Part shown: positions 36,930 to 49,000 of the stretch, piece by piece | How the letters are laid out: every line of letters begins with the position of its first letter | How positions within the stretch are numbered: the first letter of the stretch is position 1 | NCBI RefSeq assembly: GCF_937616625.2 | Contig: NC_065573.1 | Span: forward strand, 9,625,001 to 9,689,000 | Length of the DNA stretch: 64,000 nucleotides | Direction: 5' to 3' | Source of the DNA: Mercurialis annua | Lineage: Eukaryota; Streptophyta; Magnoliopsida; Malpighiales; Euphorbiaceae | The notes under the pieces: generated by a model | The model's input: only the letters and a program-made list of their open reading frames with translations | Told to the model about the DNA's origin: nothing | Databases searched by the model: none | Translations under genes and position numbers: made by a program

Positions 36930-38730
36930 AAGAATGGTTAGGTTATATTACGCAAAGTGTGCGTGAAAAGTGACTCTAGATTAGTACGTCGCATCTCAAG
37001 TCTCTCTAATGCGTCGTTCCGATTTCTATGCATGGTTAGGTTATATTACGCCAAAGTGTGCAAAAAAAAGTGACGCTAGATTAGTATTACGCGTCTCAAA
37101 TCTCTGTAACGCGTCGTTTTCTATTACCATGCCTATGTCGCGTCACAAGCCTCTCGAACGCGTCGTTCCGATTACCTACGCATGGTTAGGTTATATTACG
37201 CAACGTGTGTGTGAAAAATGACAATTGATTAGTATGTCGCGTCTAAGGTCTATTTAACGCATCGTTCCGATTAACTAAGCATGGTTAGGTTATATTACGC
37301 AACGTGTGCATGAAAAATGACGCTAGATTGGTATGTCGCGTCTCAAGTCTTTCTAATGCGTCGTTTCGATTACCATGCTTATGTCGGTTCTCTATTCTCT
37401 TTAACGCGTTGTACCAATTAACTAAGGATGGTTAGGTTACTTTACAAAAAGTGTGCGTGAAATGTAACAATACATTAGTATGTCGTGTTTCAAGTCTATT
37501 TAACGCATCGTTTCGATTACCTAAGCATGGTTAGGTTATATTACGCAAAGTGTGCGTGAAAAGTAACAATACAATTTGTATGTCGCATCTCAAGTTTATT
37601 TAACACATCGTTCCGATTATCTAAGCATGGTTAGGTTATATTACGCAAAGTGTGCCTGAATAATGACGCCAGATTAGTATGTCGTGTCAGAAGGTGTGCA
37701 TGAAAAGTGACGCTAGATTAATATGTCGCGTCTCAAGGCTCTTTAACTCGTCGTTTCGATTACCTAAGCGTGGTTAGGTTATATTACGCAAAGTGTTCGT
37801 GAAAGGTTACGCTAGATTAGTATGTCGCGTCTGAAGTCTCTTTAACGCGTCGTTCTGATTACCTAAGCATTGTTAGGTTATATATTACTCAAGGTGTGCG
37901 TGAAAAGTGACACTAGATTAGTATGTCGTGTCTGAAGGCTCTTTAACGCGTTGTTCCGAGTACCTAAGCATTGTTAGGTTATATTACGCAACGGGTGCAT
38001 GAAAAGTGACGCTAGATTTAGTATGTCGTGTCTCAAGTCTCTTTAACGCGTCGTTTCGATTACCATGCTTATGTCGCGTCTCAATTCTCTTTAACGCATT
38101 GTACCGATTACCTAAGGATAGTTAGGTTACTTTACAGAAGGTGTGCGTGAAATGTAACAATGCATTAGTATGTCGCGTCTCAAGTCTATTCAACGCGTCG
38201 TTCCGATTACCTAAGCATGGTTAGGTTATATTATGCAAAGTGTGCGTGAAAAAGTACGCTAGATAAGTATGTCGCGTTTCAATTATTTTTAACGCGTTGT
38301 TCTGATCACGCTTCTAGTTAACGCGTCGTTCCAATTACCTTAGCATAATTAGGTTATATTACGCAAAGTGTGCGTGGAAAGTGACGCTAGATTAGTATGT
38401 CACGTCTCAATTCTCTTTAACGCGTTGTACCGATTACCTGAGGATGGTTAGTTTACTTTACGAAAAGTGTGCGTGAAAAGTAACAATACATTAGTATGTC
38501 GCATCTCAAGTCTATTTAACGCGTCATTTCAATTACCTTAGAATGGTTAGATTATATTACACAAAGTGTGCTTGAATAGTGACGCCAAATTAGTATGTCG
38601 TGTCAGAAGTCTCTTTAACGCGTCGTTCCGATTACCTAAGCATGTGCGTGAAAGTGACGATAGATTATGTTACGTAAAGTGTGCATGAAAAGTGACGCTA
38701 GATTAATATGTCGCATCTCAAGTCTCTCTC
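36930..38730 (+). repeat. Segmental block F, copy 2 (partner 4,700-5,800)
   Basis: This is the second copy of the block described at 4,700-5,800. It has the same A-run monomer, tattacgcg monomer, cttctagttaacgcg join and scrambled gcatgtgcgtgaaagtg monomer. It contains extra monomers around 37,680-38,040 that the first copy lacks. It ends about 400 bp before the first orientation switch. Confidence 0.8.
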
Positions 38731-39139
38731 TAATGCGTCGTTCCGATTACCTAAGCATAGTTAGGTTATAGTACGCAAAGTGTGCATAAAAAGGATCAAT
38801 GGATTTGTATGTCGTGTCTCAAGTCTCTTTAACGCGTCATTCCGATTACCTAAGCATGGTTAGGTTATATTACGCATAGTGTGCTTGAAAAGTGACGCTA
38901 GATTAATACAAGTCTCTTTAACGCATCGTTCCGATTACCTAAGCATGGTTAGGTTAAATTACGCAAAGTGTGCGTAAAAAGTGACGCTAGATTAGTATGT
39001 TTTTTCTCAAGTCTCTTTAACGCGTCGTTTCGACTACCATACTTATCTAGCGTCACAAGTCTATTTAAAGCGTCGTTTCAATTACCTAAGCATGGTTAGG
39101 TTATATTACGCAAAGTGTGCGTCAAAAGTGACGTTAGAT

Positions 39140-39160
39140 TAGTATGTCGGACACTTTTCA
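39140..39160. other. Orientation switch, plus to minus, copy 1
   Basis: Plus-strand text gattagtatgtcg, which normally continues cgtctcaag, stops at 39,149. It is followed directly by gacacttttcataatataac, which is minus-strand satellite. There is no spacer and no transposon at the break. The identical joint recurs at 54,587 and 63,612. Confidence 0.95.
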
Positions 39161-41690
39161 TAATATAACCTAACCATGCATAGGTAATCGGAACGACGCG
39201 TTAAATAGACTTGAGACTCGACATACTAATCTATTGTCACTTTTCACGCACACTTTTCATAATATAACCTAACCATGCTTAGGTAATCAGAACGACGCGT
39301 TAATGAGACTTGAGATACGACATACTAATCTACTGTTACTTTTCACGCACACCTTGCGTAATATTACCTAACCATGCTTAGGTAATCGGAACGACGCGTT
39401 ACAGAGACTCGTGACGCGACACAAGCATGGTAATCGAAACGACACGTTAAAGAAACTACTTTTGACCTATACTTTGCATAATATAACCTAACCATGCTTA
39501 GGTAATCAGAACGACGCAAAGAGCCTTGAGACGCGACATACTAATCTAGCGTCACTTTTCAGGCACACCTTGCGTAATATAACCTAACCATGCTTAGGTA
39601 ATCGGAACAACGCGTTAAAGAGACTTGAGACACAACATATTAATCTAGCCTTACTTTTCTCGCAAACTTTGCGTAATATAACCTAAACATTCTTGGGTAA
39701 TCAGAACGACGCGTTAAAGAGACTTGAGACATCATGACATACTAATCTAGCGTCACTTTTCACGCACTCTTTGCGTAATATAACCTAACCATGCTTAGTC
39801 AATCGGAACGACGCTTTAAAGATAACGCGACATACTTATCTAGCGTCACTTTTCACGAGCACTTTGCGTAATATAACCTAACCATGCTTAGGTAATCGGA
39901 ACGACGCGTTAAACAGACTTGAGAACGCGACATACTAATCTAGATTCACTTTTTACGCACGCTTTGGGTAATATAACCTAACCATGCTTAGGTAATCGGA
40001 ACAACGCGTTAAAGAGAATTGAGACGCGACATACTAATCTAGCGTCATTTTTCATGCACCCTTTGCGTAATATACCTAACCATGCTTAGGCAATCAGTAT
40101 GACGCGTTAGAGAGACTAGTTACGCGACATAAGCATGGTAATCGAATCGACGCATTAAAGAGACTTGAGATGTGCCATACTAATCTAGCGTCACTTTTTA
40201 TGCACACTTTGCGTAATATAACCTAACCATGCTTAGGTAATATGAACGACTCGTTAGAGAGACTTGTGATGCGACATAAGCATGGTAATTGAAACGACGC
40301 ATATATGAGACTTGAGACGCGCCATACTAATCTAGCATCACTTTTCACGCACACTTAGCGTAATGTAACCTAACCATGCTTAGGTAATCGGAACGACGCA
40401 TTGAAGAGACTTGAGACGCGACATACTAATTCTATTGTTACTTTTCATGCATACTTTTTGTACTATAACCTAACCATGCTTAGGTAATCGGAACGACGCG
40501 TTAAAGAGACTTTAGACGCGACGTGCTAAGCTAGCTCAACTTTTCGCACACACTTTACATAATATAACCTAACCATTCTTGGGCAATCGGAACGACGCGT
40601 TCAAGAGACTTGAGACGCGACATACTAATCCTGCGTCTTTTTTCACGCACTCTTTGTGTAATATAACCTAACTATGCTTAGGTAATCGAAACGACGCATT
40701 AAAGAGCCTTGAGACGCGACATACTAATCGAGCATCACTTTTCACGCACACCTTGCGTAATATAACCTAACCATACTTAGCTAATCGGAATGACGCGTTA
40801 AAGAGACTTGAGATGTGACATACAAATAGCGTTACTTTTCTCGCACACTTTGCGTAATATAACGTAAATATTCTTGGGTAATCAGAACTACGCGTTCAAG
40901 AGACTTGAGACGCGATATACTAATCTAGCGTCACTTTTCACGCACTCTTTGTGTAATATAATCTAACCATGCTTAGGTAATCAGAACGACGCGTTAAAGA
41001 GAACGCGACATACTTATCTAGTGTCACATTTCATGCACACTTTGCGTAAGATAACCTAACCATGCTTAGGTAATCGGAACAACGCGTTAAAGAGACTTGA
41101 GACGCGAAGTACTTATCTATCGTCACTTTTAAAGCACGCTTTGTTTATTATAACCTAATCATGCTCTGATAATCGGAACAATGCGATAAAGAGAATTGTG
41201 ACGGAACATACTAATCTAGAGTCAGTTTTCACGAACACTTTTCATGATATAACCGCATGGGCATAGGTAATCGGAACTACGCGTTAAATAGACTTGAGAC
41301 GCGAGATACTAATCGATTATCACTTTTCGCGCACACTTTTCGTAATATAACCTAACCATGCTTAGGTAATCGGAACGCGTTAAAGAGACTTGAGACACAA
41401 CTTACTAATCTATTGTTTCTTTTCATGCACACCTTGTGTAATATAACCTAACCATGCTTAGGTAATCGGAACGACGCGTTAGAGAGACTTGTGATGCGAC
41501 ATAAGCATGATAATCGAAACAAAGCGTTAAAGAGACTTGAGACGCGACATACTAATCTAGCGTCACTTTTGACCTATACTTTGCATAATATAACCTAACC
41601 ATGCTTAGGTAATCGGAACGACGCATTAAAAAGCCTTGAGACGCAACATAATAATCTAGCGTCACTTTTTACGCACACCTTGCGTCACAT

Positions 41691-41718
41691 AAATAATACG
41701 TATGTAATTGAGTTAAAG
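41691..41718 (-). repeat. 28-bp foreign patch, inverted copy 1
   Basis: This is the reverse complement of the patch at 32,511-32,538. It replaces the same part of a monomer between cgtcacat and cttaggtaatcgg. Confidence 0.85.
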
Positions 41719-42590
41719 CTTAGGTAATCGGAACGAAGTGTTAAAGAGACTTGAGACGCAACATACTAATCTAGCCTTACTGTTCTCACACATTTTGCGT
41801 AATATAACCTAACCATTCTTGGGTAATTGGAACGACGTGTTAAAGAGACTTGAGACGCGATATACTAATCCCGTGTCACTTTTTACGCACTCTTTGCGTA
41901 ATATAACCTAACCATACTTAGGTAATTGGAACGGCGCATTAAAGAGCCTTAAGAGGTGACATACTAATCTAGCGTCAGTTTTCACGCACACCTTGCGTAA
42001 TATAACCTAACCATGCTTAGCTAATCGGAACGACGCATCAAAAGGACTTGAGACGAAACATACTAATCTAGCGTTACTTTTCTCGCGCACTTTGCGTAAT
42101 ATAACCTAACCATTCTTGGGTAATCGAAATGACGCGTTAAAGAGACTTGAGACGCGACATACTTTTCTAGTGTCACTTTTCACGCACTCTTTCCGTAATA
42201 TAACCTAACCATGCTTAGGTAATCGGAACGACGCGTTAAAGAGAACGCGACATTCTTATCTAGCGTTAATTTTCACGCACACTTTGCGTAATATAACCTA
42301 ACCATGCTTAGGTAATCGGAACGACGCGTTAAAGAAACTTGAGACGCGACATACTAATCTAGCGTCCCTTTTCAATCAGACTTTGTTTATTATAACCTAA
42401 TCATGCTTAGATAATCGGAAAAATACGATAAAGAGAATTGAGACGCAACATACTAATTTAACGTCTGTTTTCACACACACTTTTCATAATATAACCTACC
42501 CATGCATAGGTAATCGGAACTAGGGGTTAAATAGACTTGAGACACGACATACTAATTGATTGTCACTTTTCACGCACACTTTTCGTAATA

Positions 42591-44990
42591 TAATACTTAG
42601 GTAATCGAAACGACGCATTAAAGAGCCTTGAGACGCGACATACTAATCTAGCGTTACTTTTCACGCACACCTTGCGTAATAAAACCTAACCATGCTTAGC
42701 TAATCGGAACGACGCATTAAAAGGACTTGAAACTCAACGTACTAATCTAGCGTTACTTTTCTCGAGCACTTTGCATAATATAACCTAACCATTCTTGGGT
42801 AATCGGAATGACGCATTAAAGAGGCTTGAGACGCGACATACTTTTCTAGTGTCAATTTTCACGCACTCTTTCCGTAATATAACCTAACCATGCTTAGATA
42901 ATCGGAACGACACGCTAAAGAGAACGTGACATCGTCAATTTTCACGCACACTTTGCGTAATATAACCTAACCATGTTTAGGTAATCGGAACGACGCGTTA
43001 AAGAGACTCGAGACGCGACATAATAATCTATCGTTACTTTTCAAGCAGACTTTGTTTATTATAACCTAATCATGCTTAGATAATCGGAAAAATACGATAA
43101 AGAGAATTGAGACGCAACATACTAATTTAGCGTCAGTTTTCACACACACTTTTCATAATATAACCTACCCATGCATAGGTAATCGAAACTACGCCTTAAA
43201 TAGACTTGAGACACGACATATTAATCGATTGTCACTTTTCACACACACTTTTCGTAACATTCTTAGGTAATCGGAACGACACGTTAAAGAGACTTGAGAC
43301 ACGACATACTAATCTACTGTTTCTTTTTACGCACACCTTGCGTAATATAACCTAACCATGCTTAGGTAATCGGAACGACGCTTTAGAGAGACTTGTGACG
43401 CGACATAAACATGATAATTGAAACGACTTGTAAAAGATACTTGAGACGTGACATACTAATCTAGAGTCACTTTTGACCTATACTTTGCATAATATAACCT
43501 AACCATGCTTAGGTAATCGGAATGACACATTAAAAAGCCTTGAGACGCGACATGCTAATCTAGTGTCAATTTTCACGCACTCTTTCCGTAATATAACCTA
43601 ACCATGCTTAGGTAATCGGAACGACTCGTTAAAAAGACTTGAGACGCAACATACTAATCTAGCCTTACTTTTCTCGCACACTTTGCGTAATATAATAATC
43701 AGAACGACGCGTTAAAGAGACTTGAGACGCGACATACTAATCCTGCGTCACTTTTTACGCACTCTTTGCGTAATATAATACTTAGGTAATCGAAACGACT
43801 CATTAAAGAGCCTTGAGACGCGACATACTAATCTAGCGTTACTTTTCACGCACACCTTGCGTAATAAAACCTAACCATGCTTAGCTAATCGGAACGACGC
43901 ATTAAAAGGACTTGAAACTCAACATACTAATCTAGCGTTACTTTTCTCGAGCACTTTGCGTAATATAACCTAACCATTCTTGGGTAATCGGAATGACGCG
44001 TTAAAGAGGCTTGAGACGCGACATACTTTTCTAGTGTCACTTTTCACGCACTCTTTCCGTAATATAACCTAACCATGCTTAGGTAATCGGAACGACACGC
44101 TAAAGAGAACGTGACATTCTTATCTAGCGTCAATTTTCACGCACACTTTGCGTAATATAACCTAACCATGCTTAGGTAATCGGAACGACGCGTTAAAGAG
44201 ACTTGAGACGCGACATAATAATCTATCGTTACTTTTCAAGCAGACTTTGTTTATTATAACCTAATCATGCTTAGATAATCGAAAAAATACGATAAAGAGA
44301 ATTGAGACGCAACATACTAATTTAGCGTCAGTTTTCACGCACACTTTTCATAATATAACCTACCCATGCATAGGTAATCGGAACTACGCCTTAAATAGAC
44401 TTGAGACACGACATATTAATCGATTGTCACTTTTCACGCACACTTTTCGTAACATTCTTAGGTAATCGAAACGACACGTTAAAGAGACTTGAGACACGAC
44501 ATACTAATCTACTGTTTCTTTTTACGCACACCTTGAGTAATATAACCTAACCATGCTTAGGTAATCGGAACGACGCTTTAGAGAGACTTGTGACGCGACA
44601 TAAACATGATAATCGAAACGACTTGTAAAAGATACTTGAGACGTGACATACTAATCTAGAATCACTTTTGACCTATACTTTGCATAATATAACCTAACCA
44701 TGCTTAGGTAATCGGAACGACGCACTAAAAAGCCTTGAGACGCGACATGCTAATCTAGCGTCACGTTTCACGCATACCTTGCGTTATATAACCTAACCAT
44801 GCTTAGGTAATCGGAACGACGCGTTAAAGAGACTTGAGACGCAACATACTAATCTAGCCTTACTTTTCTCGCACACTTTTCGTAATATAACCTAACCATT
44901 CTTGGGTAATCAGAACGACGCGTTAAAGAGACTTGAGATGCGACATACTAATCCTGCGTCACTTTTCACGCACTCTTTGCGTAATATAAC
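42591..44990 (-). repeat. 1,185-bp tandem duplication inside inverted block 1
   Basis: taatacttaggtaatcgaa occurs at 42,591 and again at 43,776. The order of variants then repeats: gtaataaaacctaacc, cttgaaactcaac, tctcgagcactttgc, cttttctagtgtca, cctacccatgcatagg and aacattcttaggtaatcg. Unit 2 carries slightly fewer deviations at its right end. The corresponding inverted block 2 has a similar but differently phased duplication (aacattcttagg at about 58,030 and 59,226), so the two blocks were rearranged after they separated. Confidence 0.85.
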
Positions 44991-46035
44991 CTAACCATAC
45001 TTAGGTAATCGAAACGACGCATTAAAGAGCCTTGAGACGCGACATATTAATCTAGCGTCACTTTTCACGAACACCTTGCGTAATAAAACCTAACCATGCT
45101 TAGCTAATCGGAACAACGCATTAAGGAGACTTGAGACTCAACATATTAATCTAGCGTTACTTTTCTCGCACACCTTGCGTAATATAACCTAACCATTCTT
45201 GGGTAATCGGAACGACGCGATAAAGAGAATTGAGAAACGACATACTAATCTAGCGTCACTTTTCACGCATCCTTTGCGTAATGTAACCTAACCATGCTTA
45301 GGTATTCGAATCGACGCGTTAAAGATACTTGAGACATAGTAATCTAACATCACTTTTGATCTAAATTTTGCATAATACAACCTAACCATGCTTAGGTAAT
45401 CGGAACGACACATTAAAGAGCCTTGAGACGTGACATACTAATCTAACGTCACTTTTCACGCACACCTTGCGTAATATAACCTAACCATACTTAGGTAATC
45501 GGAACGACACATTAAAGAGCCATGAGAGACGACATACTAATCTAGCGTCACTTTTCACGCACACCTTGCGTAATATAACCTAACTATGCTTAGGTAATTG
45601 GAACGACGCGTTAAATAGACATGAGATGCGACATACTAATCTATTGTCATTTTTTACGCACACGTTGTGTAATATAACCTAACCATTCTTAGGTAATCGG
45701 AACGACGCGTTAGAGAGACTTGTAATGCGACATACTAATCTAGGGTCACTTTTCACGCATACTTTGCAAAAAATAACCTAACCATGCTTAGATAATCATA
45801 ACAACGCGATAATGAGAATTGAGACGCAACGTACTAATCTAGCGTCACTTTTCACGCACACTTTTCATAATATAACCTAACCATGTTCAGGTAATCGGAA
45901 CGACGAGTTAAATAGACTTGAGATGCGACATACTAATCTATTTTCACTTTTCACACACAATTTGCATAATATAACCTAACCATTAATCGGAACTACGCGT
46001 TTAAAAGAGTTGAGACGGGACATACTAATCTATTG

Positions 46036-46056
46036 TTACCTTTCACGCGTCGTTCC
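46036..46056. other. Orientation switch, minus to plus, joint 1
   Basis: Minus text ctattgttacctttcacgc runs straight into plus text acgcgtcgttccgatgg. The four bases acgc at 46,045-46,048 belong to both sides, a microhomology. The first plus monomer also lacks ttacctaagcat. Confidence 0.9.
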
Positions 46057-49000
46057 GATGGTTAGGTTATTTTACGCAAAGTGTGCGTGAAAAGTGACCC
46101 TAGATTAGTATGTCGCGTCTCAAGTCTCTTTAACGCGTCGTTTCGATTACCTAAGTATGGTTAGGTTATATTACGCAATGTGTGCGTGAAAACTGTTGTC
46201 AGGTTAGTATGTCGTGTCTCAAGTCTCTTTCACGTGTCGTTCCGATTACCTAAGCATGATTAGGTTATATTACGCAAAATGTGTTTGAAAAGTGACGTTA
46301 GATTAGTATGTCGCGTCTCGAGTCTCTTTAAATCGTCGTTCCGATTACGTAAGCATGGTTAAGTTATATTATGCAAAGGGTGCTTGAAAAGTGACACTAG
46401 ATAGTATGTAGCGTCTCAAGTCTCTTTAATTCGTCGTTCTTATTACCTGAGCATGGTTAGGTTATATTACGCAAAGTGTGCGTTAATAGTGACGCTAGAT
46501 TAGTATGTCGCATCTCAAGTCTCTTTAACGCGTCGTTACGATTATCTAAACATGGTTAGATTATTTTACGCAAAGTGTGCGTGAAAAGTGACGCTAGATT
46601 AGTATGTCGCGTCTCAAGTCTCTTTAATGCGTCGTTCCGATTAACTAAGCATGGTTAGGTTAATTGCGAAGAGTGCGTAAAAAGTGCTATGGCGCGTTTC
46701 AAGTAGTTTCGATTACCATGCTTATGTCGCGTCACTAGTATCTCTAACGCGTCGTTCTGATTACCTAAGCATGGTTGGTTATATTACGCAAAGTGTGCGT
46801 GAAAAGTGACAATAAATTAGTATGCCGCGTCTTATGTCTTTTTAATGCGTCGTTCCGATTACCTATGCATGGTTAGGTTATTTTATCCAAAGTGCGCATG
46901 AAAAGAGGCGCTAGATTAGTATGTCGTGTCTCAAGTCTCTTTAACGCGTGTTTCGATTACTTAAGCATAGTTAGGTTATATTACGCAAAGTGTGCATGAA
47001 AAGTGACGCAAGATTAGTATGTCTCGACTCAAGTCTCTTTAACGCGTCATTCTGATTACCTAAGCATGGTTAGGTTATATTTAGCAAAAGTGTGCGTAAA
47101 ACATTAGATTAGTATGGCGCGTCCTATGTCTCTTTAATGTGTCGTTCCGATTACCTAAGCATGGTTAGGTTATACTACGCAAAGTGTGTGTGAAAAGTGA
47201 CACTAGATTAGTATGTCACGTCGCAAGTCTATTTAACATATCGTTCCGATTACCTAAGCATGGATAGATTATTTTATGCAAAGTATGCGTGAAAAGTGAC
47301 GCAAGATTTGTATGTCTGGTCTCAATTCTCTTTAACGCGTTGTTCCGAGATTACCTAAGCATGGTTATGTTATATTACGCCAAGTGCGCGTTACAAGAGT
47401 CGTTAGATTAGTATGTCGCGTCACAAGTCTCTTTAACGAGTCGTTACGATTACCTATGCATGGTTAAGTTATATTACGAAAAGTGTGTGTAAAAACTGAC
47501 GCTAGATTAGTATGGCACGTTTCAAGTCTCTTTAACGCGTCGTTTCGATTACCATGCTTATGTCACGTTATAAGTCTATCTAACTCGTCGTTCTGATTAC
47601 CAAATCATGGTTAGGCTATATTACGCAAAGTGTGCGTGAAAATTGACAATAGATTAGTATGTTGTGTCTCAAGTCTCTTTAACATATCGTTCCGATTACC
47701 TAAACATGGCCAGGTTATTTTACACAAAGTGTGCGTGAAAAGTGACGCTAGAATAGTATGTCGCGTCTCAAGTCTCTGTAATGTGTCGTTCGGATTATCT
47801 AAGCATGGTTAGGTTATTTTACGTGAAGTGTGCGTAAAAAGTGACGGTAGATTAATATGTCGTGTCTCAAGTCTCTTTAACGCGTCGTTGTGATTACCTA
47901 AGCATGGTTGGGTTATATTATGCAATGTGTGCGTGAAAACTGTTGTTAAGTTAGTATGTCGCATCTCAAGTCTCTTTAATGCGTCGTTCCGATTATCTAA
48001 GCATTGTTAGGTTATATTACACAAAATGTGCGTGTAAAGTGACGCTAGATTAGTATGTCGCATCTCAAGTCTCTTTAATGCGTCGTTCTAATTACCTAAG
48101 CATGGCTAGGTTATATTACGCAAAGAATGCGTGAATAGTGACGCTAAATTAATATGTCGCATCTCAAGTCTCTTTAACGCGTCGTTCCGATTGCTTAAGC
48201 ATGGTTAGGTTATACTACGCGAATTGTGCGTAAAAAGTGACACTAAATTAGTATGACGCATCTCAAGTCATTTTAACGTGTCGTTCCGATTAGCTAAGCA
48301 TGGATAGGTTATATTACGCAAAGTGTGCGTAAAAAGTGACGTTAGATTAGTATGGCGAGTTTCAAGACTCTTTAACGCGTCGTTTCGATTACCATGCTCA
48401 TGTCGTTTAACAAGTGTCTTTATCGCATCGTTCTGATTACCTTAGCATGGTTAGGTTATATAATACAAAGTGTGCGTGAAAAGTGACGCTATATTAGAAT
48501 GTCGCGCCTCAAGTCTCTTTTACGCGACGTTCCGATTACCTAAGCATGGTTAGGTTATATACGCAAAGAGTGCGTTAATAGTGACGCTTGATTAGTATGT
48601 CGCGTCACAAGTCTCTCTAACCCGTCGTTCCGATTACCCATGGTTAGGTTATATTAAGGAAAGTGCGCGTGAAAAATGACGCTAGGTTAGTATGTCACGT
48701 CGCAACTCTCTCTAACGCGTCGTTCCGATTACCTAAGCATGGTTAGGTTATATTACGCAGAGTGTGCGTGAAAAGTGACTCTCGATTAGTATGTCGCGAC
48801 TCAAGTCTCTTTAACGCGTTGTTCCAGTTACCTAGCATGGTTAGGTTGTTATACGCAAAGTGTGCTTGAAAAGTGACGCTAAATTAGTATGTCGCGTCAT
48901 AAGTCCGCAAAGTGTGCGTGAAAAGTGACGCTAGATTAGTATGTTGCACCTCAAGTATCATTAATGTGTCGTTCCGATTATCTAAGCATGGATATGTTAT

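Larger units (their letters stand above)
26829..39149 (+). repeat. Satellite array, plus orientation, segment 4
   Basis: Long uninterrupted plus-strand satellite. From about 32,390 onward the monomers change character: many carry gcgagaaaagt, cccaagaatgg or tataggtcaaaag variants, and 147-bp monomers become rarer. This later type is the one found again at 50-54 kb and, reversed, in the minus blocks. The segment ends abruptly at tagtatgtcg on 39,149, where the orientation flips. I see no gene, tRNA or transposon in it. Confidence 0.96.
39150..46044 (-). repeat. Satellite array, minus orientation, inverted block 1
   Basis: All landmarks appear reverse-complemented: catactaatctagcgtcac, taacctaaccatgcttagg, aatcggaacgacgcg. 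Monomers are mostly 99 bp. Several carry tgacctatactttgcataat, the reverse of the tataggtcaaaag variant seen near 34.7 and 51.6 kb. The block contains an internal 1,185-bp tandem duplication. Its first 2.5 kb or so is almost identical to 54,588 onward. No gene is present. Confidence 0.97.

Noticed and set aside
4081..47812. Open reading frames of 60-90 codons on both strands with repeated peptides such as LVCRVSSLFNASFRLPKHG or GNRNDALKRLETRHTN.
   Set aside because: They are translations of one or more satellite monomers. The monomer is a multiple of three long, so frames run on until the single consensus stop. There is no independent domain, start context or conservation to support a gene.
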